NCBI RefSeq assembly: GCF_014171575.1
Contig: NZ_CP050453.1
Location: 186,001-250,000, forward strand
Reading direction: 5' to 3'
Origin: Microbacterium sp. Se63.02b
GTDB lineage: Bacteria > Actinomycetota > Actinomycetes > Actinomycetales > Microbacteriaceae
Length of the DNA: 64,000 bases
In this document: positions 9,127-18,759 of the stretch, piece after piece
How the letters are laid out: each line of letters starts with the position of its first letter
Position numbering within the stretch: position 1 is the stretch's first letter
Program-made: the position numbers and the translations under genes
Notes under the pieces: generated by a model
What the model was told of the DNA's origin: nothing
Seen by the model: the letters and a program-made list of their open reading frames with translations, nothing else
Database searches by the model: none

Positions 9127-10368
9127 ATGCGCGTCAGCAAGATCACCGGCGTCGTCGCGGGAGTCGCGGCCGCCACCCTGTTGGCCGGATGTTCGGCCGG
9201 CGGAGGCAACACCGCAGAGGGTGAGCAGGACATCACGGTCTGGCTCTACCCGGTCATCGCCGACGAGGCGGTGCACAAGGACTTCTGGGACTTGACGATC
9301 GCCGACTTCGAGAAGAAGAACGAGAACATCAACGTCGACTACGAGATCTTCCCGTGGGCGAACCGCGACGAGGCCCTCCAGACCGCGATCGCGGCAGGCA
9401 AGGGACCCGACGTCGTCTACCTGATCCCCGACCAGCTCGCGGCGTACCAGAAGTCGATCGCACCGCTCAACGACCTGCTGAGCGAGGAGCGCCAGGGCGA
9501 GCTGCTGCCGAACGTCAAGGAGTCGGTCACGCTCGACGGCGACATCCTCGGCGCGCCGATCCTCACCAGCGCCCAGCCGCTCCTCTGCAACGCCGCGGCG
9601 TTCGAGGCGGCCGGTGTCACCGAGTACCCGGAGACCTGGGACGACATCGCCGAGATGGCACCGAAGTTCACCGAGAAGGGCATGTACGCCCTGAACTACC
9701 CGGCGTCGGCTGAGAACACCCTCAACCTCACGTACTACCCGCTGCTGTGGCAGGCGGGCGGCGAGGTCTACACGAAGGACGGCGACGTCGGCTTCGACAG
9801 CAAGGAAGGCGAGAAGGCGCTCACCTTCCTCACCGACCTGGCCGAGGCAGGAGCGCTCGACCCCGAGGCCCTCACCACCAACGTCCCGCTCGAGCAGACC
9901 GCGGTCGCCCAGGGCAAGGTCGCCTGCACGTGGAACAACGCCGTCCCCGAGGTCCTGCCCTTCTGGGGCGAGGAGAACGTCAAGGTCCTCGCGCCGCTGA
10001 CCGAGAAGGAGTCGGTAGCGTACGGCACGGTCGGCTCGCTGTCGGTGCTCAAGGGCTCCAAGGCGCAGGACGCCGCGGCGAAGTTCGCCGAGTACGCGAC
10101 CGGCGCCGACGTGGTCGAGCCGTACCTGAAGGCAGCCGGCTTCTTCTCGGCGCTCAGCACCACCGAGCCGCTGTACGCGGACGACCCGCTGCTCGGCGAG
10201 GTCGAGAAGTACGTCCCCGACACCACGGTGGGCGAGCTCGACGCCTCGTCCCGTGCGCTGATGGGCGTGCTCGCGCCGGAGATCCAGGCCGCCCTCCTCG
10301 GGCAGAAGTCGCCGGAGGACGCGCTCAAGGATGCTGCGGCCGCCGCGGCACCGCTGATCAAGAAGTAG
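9127..10368 (+). CDS. Sugar ABC transporter substrate-binding lipoprotein
   Basis: A 413-residue family 1 (MalE-like) solute-binding protein. The N-terminus is a lipoprotein signal: basic start MRVSKITG, hydrophobic stretch, lipobox LLAGC with Cys22 for lipid attachment. Features such as TVWLYPVI, AAGKGPDVVYL and TWDDIAEMA are typical of carbohydrate-binding members. The ATG follows AAAGGAG. It opens an operon with two permeases but no ATPase; such actinobacterial importers usually share an MsiK-type ATPase encoded elsewhere. A strong hairpin separates it from the permease genes. The sugar is unknown. Confidence 0.9.
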   Translation: MRVSKITGVVAGVAAATLLAGCSAGGGNTAEGEQDITVWLYPVIADEAVHKDFWDLTIADFEKKNENINVDYEIFPWANRDEALQTAIAAGKGPDVVYLIPDQLAAYQKSIAPLNDLLSEERQGELLPNVKESVTLDGDILGAPILTSAQPLLCNAAAFEAAGVTEYPETWDDIAEMAPKFTEKGMYALNYPASAENTLNLTYYPLLWQAGGEVYTKDGDVGFDSKEGEKALTFLTDLAEAGALDPEALTTNVPLEQTAVAQGKVACTWNNAVPEVLPFWGEENVKVLAPLTEKESVAYGTVGSLSVLKGSKAQDAAAKFAEYATGADVVEPYLKAAGFFSALSTTEPLYADDPLLGEVEKYVPDTTVGELDASSRALMGVLAPEIQAALLGQKSPEDALKDAAAAAAPLIKK

Positions 10369-10375
10369 CAGGATC

Positions 10376-10405
10376 GGGGGCGTGCGCACGTCCGCGCACG
10401 CCCCC
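10376..10405 (+). terminator. Intercistronic 12-bp hairpin (partial terminator or mRNA stabiliser)
   Basis: GGGGGCGTGCGC (10376-10387) pairs perfectly with GCGCACGCCCCC (10394-10405) across a 6-base loop. It lies between the binding-protein and permease genes, with no T tract. This is the usual place for an element that leaves the binding protein expressed above the permeases. Confidence 0.7.
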
Positions 10406-10441
10406 GGCACCCCCTTCACTCCCCCACGTGAGGTACCACTG

Positions 10442-11347
10442 ATGACGACGGCAACCACGGCGAAGAGGCCCGCAGGGCGGGTCACGCGGATCCTGGCACG
10501 GCGTGAGGCGCGCATCGCGTTCCTGTTCGTGCTCCCCGCGTTCCTCCTCTTCATCGCCTTCCGCTTCGGCCCGAGCATCGTCGGTGTCGCGCTGAGCTTC
10601 TTCGACTACGACATCACCGGCGAGATCGCCTGGCGTGGACTCGACCACTTCCAGCGCATGATCGCCGATCCGCTGTTCTGGCGCGCGATGGGCACCACGC
10701 TCATCTACACGGTGTTCGCGGTGCCGATCGCGCTCGTGCTCTCCACCGTGATGGCCCTCGGCGTGCGTCGGGCCTTCCGCGGCGCACGCTTCTTCCGCTC
10801 GATCTTCTTCCTCCCGGTGATCACCTCGCTCGTGCTCGCCGGCTCGATCTTCGTCTGGATCTTCTCGGCGAACGGCCCATGGTCGGCGCTGATGACCCCG
10901 CTCGGTCTCGGCGGATCCTGGCTCGGCAGCACGGTGCTCGTCATCCCGGCGATCGTGGTCGTTGGCGTCTGGTCCCGGTTCGGCTACGGGATGATGATCC
11001 TCATCGCCGCGCTGCAGGACGTGCCGCGCGAACTCGAGGAGGCCGCCCTGATGGACGGCGCCAACTCCTGGCAGCGCTTCCGCTACGTCATCCTCCCCGT
11101 GCTGCGCCCGACCTTCTTCTTCCTCGCGGTGATCGAGACGACCGCCGCGTTCCAGGTCTTCGACGTCATCTACGTGATGACCCAGGGTGGGCCGGCCAAC
11201 GCCAGCTACTCGCTCGTCTACATGCTCTACGACCAGGGCTTCCGCTACTTCGACTACGGCTATGCGGCCGCGATCGGCGTGGCCCTGTTCATCATGACCC
11301 TCGTCGTCGCGCTCATCCAGCGCCTGGTGATCGGAAAGCAGAAATGA
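10442..11347 (+). CDS. Sugar ABC transporter permease (MalF type)
   Basis: The product of 301 residues has six predicted membrane helices and the cytoplasmic EAA loop typical of binding-protein-dependent permeases (EEAALMDGANSWQRFRYV, near residue 200). It pairs with the next gene to form the membrane channel for the sugar bound by the upstream lipoprotein. The start ATG at 10442 is preceded by GTGAGG; an upstream in-frame GTG would add 20 residues with no hydrophobic character. Its TGA overlaps the next ATG. Confidence 0.88.
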   Translation: MTTATTAKRPAGRVTRILARREARIAFLFVLPAFLLFIAFRFGPSIVGVALSFFDYDITGEIAWRGLDHFQRMIADPLFWRAMGTTLIYTVFAVPIALVLSTVMALGVRRAFRGARFFRSIFFLPVITSLVLAGSIFVWIFSANGPWSALMTPLGLGGSWLGSTVLVIPAIVVVGVWSRFGYGMMILIAALQDVPRELEEAALMDGANSWQRFRYVILPVLRPTFFFLAVIETTAAFQVFDVIYVMTQGGPANASYSLVYMLYDQGFRYFDYGYAAAIGVALFIMTLVVALIQRLVIGKQK

Positions 11348-12252
11348 CCGCTCTGATGCAGCCGCCGACGTCGACCGAGACGCCGAAGCCGCCGAAGACG
11401 TCGTCGAAGCAGCGCCGCGCCTACCGTGCCCTTCAGCCGACCGGATGGGGCATCGTCGGGCGGTGGATCTGGCTGAGCCTCGCCGGCATCCTCAGCTTCT
11501 TCCCCTTCTACGCCATGGTCGTGTTGAGCCTGAAGCCGGGGATGGTCGTCGAACTGCCCGGTTCGCTGCTGCCCTGGACCGACATCTCCTTCGACGCCTA
11601 CGAGCAGGTGCTCGCGGGACAGAACATCCTCGGGTGGCTCGGCAACACGCTCATCTACTCGCTCGTCTCGGTCGTCGCCGTGCTGTTCTTCTCGGCGCTC
11701 GCGGGTTACGCCTTCGCCAAGAAGCGCTTCCGTGGCAAGGAGGTGATGTTCTGGTCGTTCCTCGCGATGGTGATGGTGCCGTTCCACGTCACCCTGATCC
11801 CGACCTTCATCCTGATGGCGAACCTCGGTGGCGTCGACACCTACTGGGGCCTGATCCTGCCCTCGCTCGCGAACGCGCAGGCCGTGTTCCTGATGCGGCA
11901 GTTCATCTCGGGGCTGCCGGACGAGCTGTTCGAGGCCGCGCGCATCGACGGCGCCGGGGAGTTCCGCATCTTCCTGCGCATCGTGCTGCCGCTGTGCAAG
12001 CCGATCCTGGCGACGCTCGGCATCTTCGTCTTCCTGTGGCACTGGAACGACTTCCTGTGGCCGCTCATCATCGCGAAATCCAACTCGATGTTCACACTCA
12101 CCGTCGGCATCTCGTCGCTGCAGCAGCAGAACGTCCCGCTGAGCACCATGCTCGCCGGGTCCGTCGTCGCGCTGCTGCCCATCTTCCTCGCGTACCTCAT
12201 CGCTCAGCGGTACGTGCAGGAGGGCGTGGCCGGTACGGGCATCAAGGGCTGA
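11344..12252 (+). CDS. Sugar ABC transporter permease (MalG type)
   Basis: The product of 302 residues is the second permease half. A charged, Pro/Lys-rich N-terminal tail is followed by six membrane helices, and the EAA loop reads FEAARIDGAGEFRIFLRIV near residue 205. Its ATG overlaps the stop of the first permease by 4 bp, so the two are translationally coupled. No ATP-binding subunit follows, in line with a shared ATPase elsewhere in the genome. Confidence 0.88.
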   Translation: MTALMQPPTSTETPKPPKTSSKQRRAYRALQPTGWGIVGRWIWLSLAGILSFFPFYAMVVLSLKPGMVVELPGSLLPWTDISFDAYEQVLAGQNILGWLGNTLIYSLVSVVAVLFFSALAGYAFAKKRFRGKEVMFWSFLAMVMVPFHVTLIPTFILMANLGGVDTYWGLILPSLANAQAVFLMRQFISGLPDELFEAARIDGAGEFRIFLRIVLPLCKPILATLGIFVFLWHWNDFLWPLIIAKSNSMFTLTVGISSLQQQNVPLSTMLAGSVVALLPIFLAYLIAQRYVQEGVAGTGIKG

Positions 12253-12271
12253 GAAGAAGGGAAAGCACCAC

Positions 12272-13324
12272 GTGACTCAGCACCAGTTCACGACGCAGCG
12301 CCGATTCACATCCGAGGCGGAGCTCGAGGAGGCGCTCGCGACACCGAGCGCCGGCCTGATCGCCGACCTCTCCCGCGGGGCGGGCGACCTCGTGATCCTC
12401 GGAGCGGGCGGCAAGATGGGCCCGACCCTGGCCATGCTCGCGCGCCGCGGGATGGACGCCGCCGGCCGCACCGATGACGCGGTCTACGCGGTCTCGCGCT
12501 TCGGCGACGCCGCGATCCGCGAGCGCCTGGAAGCCGCAGGCGTGAAGGTCGTCTCGTTCGACCTGATCGAGAACGACGACTTCGCATCCCTGCCGGACGC
12601 GCCCAACGTGGTGTTCATGGTCGGCGCGAAGTTCGGCGCCGCGACGAACGCCTCCTGGGCATGGGAGGTCAACGCTGCACTGCCCGATCGTGTCGCCCGC
12701 CGCTACCGGGACAGTGCGATCTCGGTGCTCTCGACCGGCAACGTGTATCCGTTCCTGCCGGCCTCGTCCGGCGGGGCATCCGAAGAGGTCCAGCCCGCAC
12801 CGATCGGCGAGTACGCCCAGTCGTGCCTCGGCCGCGAGCGGGTGTTCGAGTTCGGCGCGCAGGAGCGCGGCACGAAGGTCGCGATCATCCGTCTGAACTA
12901 CGCCGTCGATCTGCGCTACGGCGTGCTGGCCGACATCGGCAGCGCCGTGCACGCCGGGCAGCCCGTCTCGGTCGCCACGGCCAACGTGAACGTGATCTGG
13001 CAGGGCTACGCGAACGAGGTCGTGCTGCGCAGCCTCGTGCACGCCTCGACGGCGCCCTTCACGATCAACCTGACCGGTCCTGAGCTGCTGAGCGTCGAGT
13101 CGATCGCCCGTCGCTTCGGAGCACTGTTCGACCGCGAGGTCACGATCGTCGACGAGCCGCAGCCGACCGCTCTGCTCAGCGATGCCCGCCGGTGCATGGC
13201 CCTGTTCGGCTACCCCGCGGTCTCGGCCGAGACCCTGATCGGCATGCAGGCCGAGTGGATCGCCGCCGCGCTTCCGATGATCGCGAAGCCGACCAAGTGG
13301 GCCGTGCGGGACGGGAAGTTCTGA
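12272..13324 (+). CDS. NAD-dependent epimerase/dehydratase family protein
   Basis: The product of 350 residues is an extended-SDR protein with the Rossmann glycine motif LVILGAGGKMGPTLA about 45 residues in. The usual Tyr-x-x-x-Lys pair is not evident: the corresponding stretch reads EYAQSCLGRERVFEF, with Arg where Lys is expected, so activity may differ from standard epimerases. It starts at GTG 12272 after an AAGGGAAAG site, 19 bp downstream of the permease gene, and its stop overlaps the aldolase-like gene. It probably acts on the sugar imported by this operon. Confidence 0.75.
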   Translation: MTQHQFTTQRRFTSEAELEEALATPSAGLIADLSRGAGDLVILGAGGKMGPTLAMLARRGMDAAGRTDDAVYAVSRFGDAAIRERLEAAGVKVVSFDLIENDDFASLPDAPNVVFMVGAKFGAATNASWAWEVNAALPDRVARRYRDSAISVLSTGNVYPFLPASSGGASEEVQPAPIGEYAQSCLGRERVFEFGAQERGTKVAIIRLNYAVDLRYGVLADIGSAVHAGQPVSVATANVNVIWQGYANEVVLRSLVHASTAPFTINLTGPELLSVESIARRFGALFDREVTIVDEPQPTALLSDARRCMALFGYPAVSAETLIGMQAEWIAAALPMIAKPTKWAVRDGKF

Positions 13325-14411
13325 TGGCGGGCTCCACAGCGCGCACCGCGACCGTGCCCTCGCTGCGCCCCGAGGCCGCCGCGACCCTGGCCCGTGGCGC
13401 CGTGATCCCCGCGCATCCGCTCGCCCTCACCGCCGAGCGCGCACTCGATGAGCGTCGCCAGCGCGCCCTCTCGCGCTACTACCTCGACGCGGGAGCCGGC
13501 GGCCTCGCGGTCGGCGTCCACACGACCCAGTTCGAGATCCGCGACCCCGAGCACGCCCTCTTCGAGCCGGTGCTCGCGCTGGCCGCAGAGGAGATGGATG
13601 CCCGCGGCGACGCGAGTCTCGTGCGCATCGCGGGCGTCGCCGGAGACACCGCACAGGCCGTGGCCGAGGCCGAGCTCGCCCGCTCGCTCGGCTACGACGC
13701 GGTGCTCGTGAGTCCTCGCGTCGCGGGCGCCGACGAGCGTGCCCTGCTCGAACGCGCCCGCGCCGTGGGCGAGGTGCTGCCGCTGGTCGGCTTCTACCTC
13801 CAGACGGCGATCGGCGGGCCGGTGCTCGACCGCGACTTCTGGCGGGAGTTCGCCGCGATACCGTCGGTCGTCGCCGTCAAGGCCGCACCCTTCGACCGCT
13901 ACCGCACCCTCGAACTCGTGCGCGGCGTCGCCGCGTCCGGTCGGGCGGACGAGATCGCGCTCTACACCGGCAACGACGACGCGATCGTCGCAGATCTGCT
14001 CTCCGCGTTCCATGTGGACGCGCCGGACGGTCCCCCCGCACCCTGCGCTTCGTGGGTGGGCTGCTGGGCCAGTGGGCTGTCGGCACCCGAGCTGCGGTCG
14101 CGCTGCTGGACCGCGTCCGTCAGGCGATGGGCGGCGACGCCGAGGCCTACCGTGAACTCGGACTCCTCGCCTCCGACATGGTCGACGTCAACCAGGCGGT
14201 GTTCGATCCGGGCAACGACTTCCACGGGGTGATCGCCGGGGTGCACGAGATGCTGCGGCAACAGGGGCTGCTCGACGGCATCTGGTGCCTCGACCCGGCG
14301 GAGGGACTCTCGGCAGGACAGGCCGAGGAGATCGAGCGGGTGCGCCACGCCTACCCCGCCCTCAACGACGACGCCTTCATCGCCGAGAACCTCGAGGACT
14401 GGCTGCGATGA
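13324..14411 (+). CDS. Dihydrodipicolinate synthase (DapA)-like aldolase (frameshifted)
   Basis: A TIM-barrel aldolase of the DapA/NAL family: GLAVGVHTTQFEIRD near the N-terminus, a VGFYLQTAIGG strand, and the Schiff-base lysine in SVVAVKAAPFDRY. The family cleaves or condenses 2-keto acids, so a retro-aldol cleavage or dehydration of a keto-deoxy sugar acid is likely here. The C-terminal part (FVGGLLGQWAVGTRAAV to ENLEDWLR) is in another frame and joins by adding one base to the C run at 14032-14037. ATG and stop both overlap neighbouring genes, giving a tightly coupled operon. Confidence 0.8.
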
Positions 14412-15420
14412 CCGCGGCGGCGAGCGCACCGGCCGTGGTCGCGGTCGTCTCGGAAGGGCTCTTCGCGGAGTTCTTCTCTGCCGCGGACGCCGAGCGGCTC
14501 CGTGCTGCGGCCGAGCGCCTCGGCGGCGGGTTCGTGCGGGTCGACCGGCTCTCCGACGCCGAGCTCGGCGCGGCGCGCATCGTCCTCACGAGCTGGGGTG
14601 TCGGACCCTTCGACGCGGCCGTGCTCGCATCACTGCCCGAGCTCGCGCTGATCGCGCACACCGGCGCGACCATCAAGCCCTTCGCGACCGACGAGCTGTT
14701 CGACCGCGGCGTCCTGGTCACTCAGGCCGGAGCGGGGATGGCTCGGTCGGTGGCAGAGGTGTCGCTGACCTTCACGCTCGCGCTGCTGCACCGTGTTCCC
14801 GAGATGCACGATGCGCTGCGTGCGGGCGACGGCTGGCACGACGCCGCTGCGGTGGGGTGCAGCACGAGATCCTCGGTGCACCGATCGCCGTGATCGGGGC
14901 CTCGCGCACCGGACGGGCCTACCTGGAGCTGATCCGTGCCCTCGGGGCCGAGCCGCTGCTGGTCGACCCCACGATCGACGCCGCCGCTGCCGCCGCGCTC
15001 GGAGCCGAACTCCTCCCCCTCGACGACGCCCTCCGCCGTGCGCAGATCGTCGCCGTGCACGCCCCCACACTGCCGGAGACCCACCACCTGATCGGTCGGC
15101 GCGAACTCGCACTGATGCGCGACGGTGCGGGGCTCGTCAACACGGCGCGCTCCTGGCTCGTCGACGAGACCGCCCTGATCGAGGAACTGCAGCGCGGTCG
15201 GCTCGGTGCCGCGATCGACGTGTTCGACGAAGAGCCGCTCGCCGCGGACAGCCCCTTCCGTGCACTCCCCGGTGTGCTGGTCACCCCGCACCGTGCGGCC
15301 GGCACCCGTGAGGGACGACTGCGGCAGGGGAGGATCGTCGCGGATGAGGTCGAGGCCTTCGTCGAGGGACGCCCGCTCGTCCACGCGGTCGACCGCGCCC
15401 AGCTGTCGTCGATGGCATGA
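14408..15420 (+). CDS. D-isomer-specific 2-hydroxyacid dehydrogenase (frameshifted)
   Basis: The two parts join by adding one base to the GGGG run at 14854-14857, giving about 337 residues. Motifs: nucleotide site VIGASRTGRAYLELI, catalytic Arg in NTARSWLVDE, Glu in FDEEPLA, and His in VTPHRAAGT. The family reduces 2-keto acids or oxidises D-2-hydroxy acids with NAD(P)H. Beside a DapA-like aldolase it may process the 2-keto acid product. The start overlaps the aldolase stop (ATGA), and its own stop overlaps the GNAT gene. Confidence 0.83.
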
Positions 15421-16357
15421 GCCTCGAGCCGATGAGCGGGGCCACGATCCGTCCGGCCCGTGTCGAGGATCAGCCGGGGCTCACGGCGCTGTGGGCGACC
15501 GCGTTCACACCCGCGCTGGCGCCGGATCAGTGGCTCGTCGACGAACAGCGCCTCGCGCACACGTTCGTGGCGGAGGACGACGACGGCGTGTGCGGGTCGA
15601 TCTACGGCCTGCCCAAGCGGCTGCGCGAATCCGACGGAGGGGTCGCTGAGGTGCATGCGATCGGGAGCGTCGCGGTCGCCGAGCGCGCCCGGGGAAGGGC
15701 CTTGCCCGCCGGCTCGTCGCCGCGACGTTGGAGACAGCGCGCGAGGCCGACTGGGCCCTGCTGTTCACGGGTACGCCGGACGTGTACCGCTCCAGCGGGT
15801 TCGCGTCGTTCTCGATGCCGCGGACCCTGCGTGGTCCCTGGACGGCTCCCGCGTTCGCGGCGGTCGCGGGCCGTGTCGAGCGCGAGACCGTCGGCCTGGG
15901 GAGTCTCGGTGCTCTGGGCGAGGTCTACGAGCGCTCGCGCGCGGATCGCGTCGTGCTCGCGCCGGTGCGCGACGACCGGGACTGGACGATGGCCGAGGTG
16001 CGGATGCGCGGGGCCCGTCTGTACCGCTGGGTCGAGGGCTCTGCGGTGCGGGGCTACGCGATCGCCGACACCGATGGCGGTCTCGGCAGGCTCCTCGAGT
16101 GTGCCGTGCTCCCCGAGTCCGACGGATCTGCAGCCGTGTACCGCGAGCTGTACAGTGCCGTCGCCGCGGACTGGGCAGCGGCCGCGGTGGGCGCGTGCGA
16201 ACTCGCCGTTCCCGCGCTGCCCGAGGAGGAACGGGTGATCCACGACGTCGCGCCGCACGCCGTGCGACAGGAAGACCGCACCGGGATGGTGCGCCCGCTG
16301 CGACGCGAGGCCCGACTGCACGGCATCCGCCACTTCACGGCGGGCGACTACTTCTGA
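15417..16357 (+). CDS. GNAT-family N-acetyltransferase, Eis-like (frameshifted)
   Basis: The N-terminal GNAT domain contains GSVAVAERARG followed, after restoring one base in the GGGG run at 15691-15694, by KGLARRLV. This completes the acetyl-CoA pyrophosphate-binding RxxGxG/A loop. VYRSSGFASF continues the fold. The whole product, about 313 residues, resembles a shortened Eis-type protein with a second acyltransferase-like half (GYAIADTDGGLGRLLECAVL). The substrate is unknown; it could acetylate an amino sugar in this cluster. It is the last gene of the overlapping run before the beta-helix gene. Confidence 0.68.
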
Positions 16358-16460
16358 GCAGCAGCTCGGAGAGCTGGGGATGGGGAACGGATCGGAGAAC
16401 GCGGTCCGGCCACCGGGCCGGACGCCTGACCGCGGCGAGGACGCCGCAAGGAGGAAGAGC

Positions 16461-18613
16461 ATGACCCAGCTGGACAACATCGAGACCGACACCGCGGCGC
16501 TGCGCAGCCGCCGCATGCTGCTCGCCGGCTTCGGCGCGGCGGCGCTCGGCGGCGTGGTCGCGGTCGGTTCGCAGACCCCGCGCAGGCGGCAGGCCCTGTG
16601 GCGCCGCTGAGCTCGTCGGGCTCGGCGAACGTCGCGAACGGCGGCACCGCGACCGAGCTCGCCACGCGCAAGGGCAAGGACGGCGACCTGGTGCGTACGA
16701 CCGGGTACGCCGCGGCGGGCGACAGCGGCGACGGGCTCTATCGCTTCGTGAAGAAGGATGCCCCCGCGGCCAACGGCGGCACCGTGCTCGCGGCACCCAA
16801 GGGTGGCACATGGGTACTGGTGCACGACGGCGTGGTCGACTTCCGGATGTTCGGGGTCATGGATGCGACCGTGAACGCCGACGATGCACTCGACGCGATG
16901 GTGAAGGATGCGCGCATCCACCGGGTCGAGGCGCACAGCGACCTGAACTTCGTGCGCCGCCACACCTTCACGCGGTCGAACATCGCCTTCGACTTCGGCG
17001 GGCACCTGATGACCACCGTCGGGATCGAGAACGCGGGCAAGGACGACCCGTTCGCCGCGGTCATGTTCTTCCGCGGCGAGGTCACCGATGCCGTGCACGA
17101 GGCGCGGCTGAACGAGGTCGTCCCCGATCTCGGCGACATCTTCCCCGTGGCCGACTCGTCGTTCTTCGCCGTCGGCTCCTGGTACGCGGCCGAGGTGAAC
17201 GCGCTGTCGGGCCGGTGGGAGCGGGAGCTGCAGCGCCTCGTCCAGGTGACGCAGATCGTCGACGGCACGCACATCCGCATCAACTACAAGAACGGCTGGC
17301 CGCTCGGCAAGGACCGCACGATGACATGGCGTCACGTGAAGCCGGTGCAGGACGTCACGGTGTCGAACCTCAAGTTCCTCGGCACCGGCACCGACGAGTA
17401 CACGGGCTCGCACCCGCTGGCGTTCGAGTATGCGGTGCGCTGCGACGTCGACCACATCGACGGGACCGGCACGTTCTGGCCGCTCATCCAGCGACGGTGG
17501 AACACGTACTACTCGACCGTGAGCTGCACGCTGAAGAACCCGACCTCGGTCACCTGGGGCGGGGCGGGATACCTCACGCAGCAGATCTACTGCCTGTACG
17601 GATATGTGGCCAACTGCCATACCGCGAACTCCCGGCACCTCAACGACTTCACCGCGAGCGCCTACTGCCTGGTGGAGAACTGCCACGGCGACGGCGACGA
17701 CCAGGGTCCGTTCGTCACCCACGGACAGTACGAGCACGACCTCACCTACACCGGTAACTCGGGGCTGATGACCTTCGCCAACTCGGGCGCGGCGTGGGGC
17801 TCTGCGGCCAAGCGCATCACCGTCCGCAAGCACGTGTGCTCGTGGTTCGTCGCGCGTGTGCGCATCACCGACCTCACGCTCGAAGACGTGCAGGTGATCG
17901 GCAAGCCCTCTCTCGCGGGCTCGGGGATGCTGTGGATCAACGCCGACGGCGCGCAGCTGCGGGGGTGCACGGCGTCGGACACGCTCATCATCACGCAGGC
18001 GTCGGACAACTCGGCGCGGCCGACCGTGATCGCCGACTCGCACTTCACGTTCGTCGCCCCTGGCGAGCTCACGAACGCCACCGTGAAGACCCCGGTCACG
18101 TTCGTCGACACCGTGCTCGATCGGGTGGGCGGCATGAAGATCGCGGGCTCGGGTGCGGTGACCTTCCGTGGGTCGACGTTGTCCGCTGCGGACGACGCGG
18201 CGCCCATCGCGACGTCGTCGGAGCGGTTGCGCATCGAGGGCTCGACGCTCCGGAACGCCCGTCTCGCCGCGGCACGGAGCGAGCGTCAGGCGATCGAGAT
18301 CGCCGGCTCGGATGTGGCTCTGAAGGGCGGCACCGGCGTGGCGCGGACGGGCGACGGCGAGCTGCACCTCACGCTGAGCGACAGCACCTTCCGTGCGGAG
18401 GGTTCGGCCACGCACGTCTCTGTCACGAAGGGCGCGACCCACTACCGTGCGACCGGGAACCGCTTCGAGGGCGGCGCGCTCGAGCTGACGGATGCCGCGT
18501 TCGGCACCTCGTCCACACTGCTGCACACCGGAAACGTGGAGTCCGGCGTCACCCGCACGGCATTCCCCGCCGAGGGCGACCGCGTGGTCGACACCGCCAA
18601 CCTCGTGGTCTGA
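16461..18613 (+). CDS. Tat-exported right-handed beta-helix protein, paralogue 1 (frameshifted)
   Basis: The N-terminus has a twin-arginine signal (SRRMLLAGFGAAALGG) and, after adding one base to CCCC 16576-16579, a signal peptidase site in TPAQAAG. The mature part of about 680 residues consists of short repeated strands with stacked Asn/Cys/Gly turns (for example CHTANSRHLNDFTASAYCLV and NCHGDGDDQG), the pattern of a parallel beta-helix such as pectate-lyase-like or polysaccharide-depolymerising proteins. No canonical catalytic set is recognisable. The ATG at 16461 follows AAGGAGGAA. A close paralogue lies at 27218, and each closes a transport operon. It probably acts outside the cell on a polysaccharide. 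Confidence 0.72.
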
Positions 18614-18654
18614 CCACCGCCCCGCGCCTCCGCCCCGCCCCCGCCCCCGTGGCC

Positions 18655-18736
18655 GAGTGCACGGGTTGTTCGTGAGTGCACGGCTTCTCGACGCGAGGAA
18701 GCCGTGCACTCGGCACGAAGCCGTGCACTCGGCGAG
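18655..18736. repeat. 82-bp palindromic repeat, copy 1
   Basis: The core is a perfect 14-bp inverted repeat: GAGTGCACGGCTTC (18674-18687) and its complement (18698-18711) around a 10-base loop. Outer copies of the same word flank it at 18655 and 18718. Aligned without gaps it matches copy 2 (20268-20349) at about 63 of 82 positions. It lies between the convergent 3' ends of the beta-helix gene and the permease gene and may also act as a two-way terminator. Confidence 0.75.
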
Positions 18737-18759
18737 GGGGACGGGCGCGGGAGTGAGGG

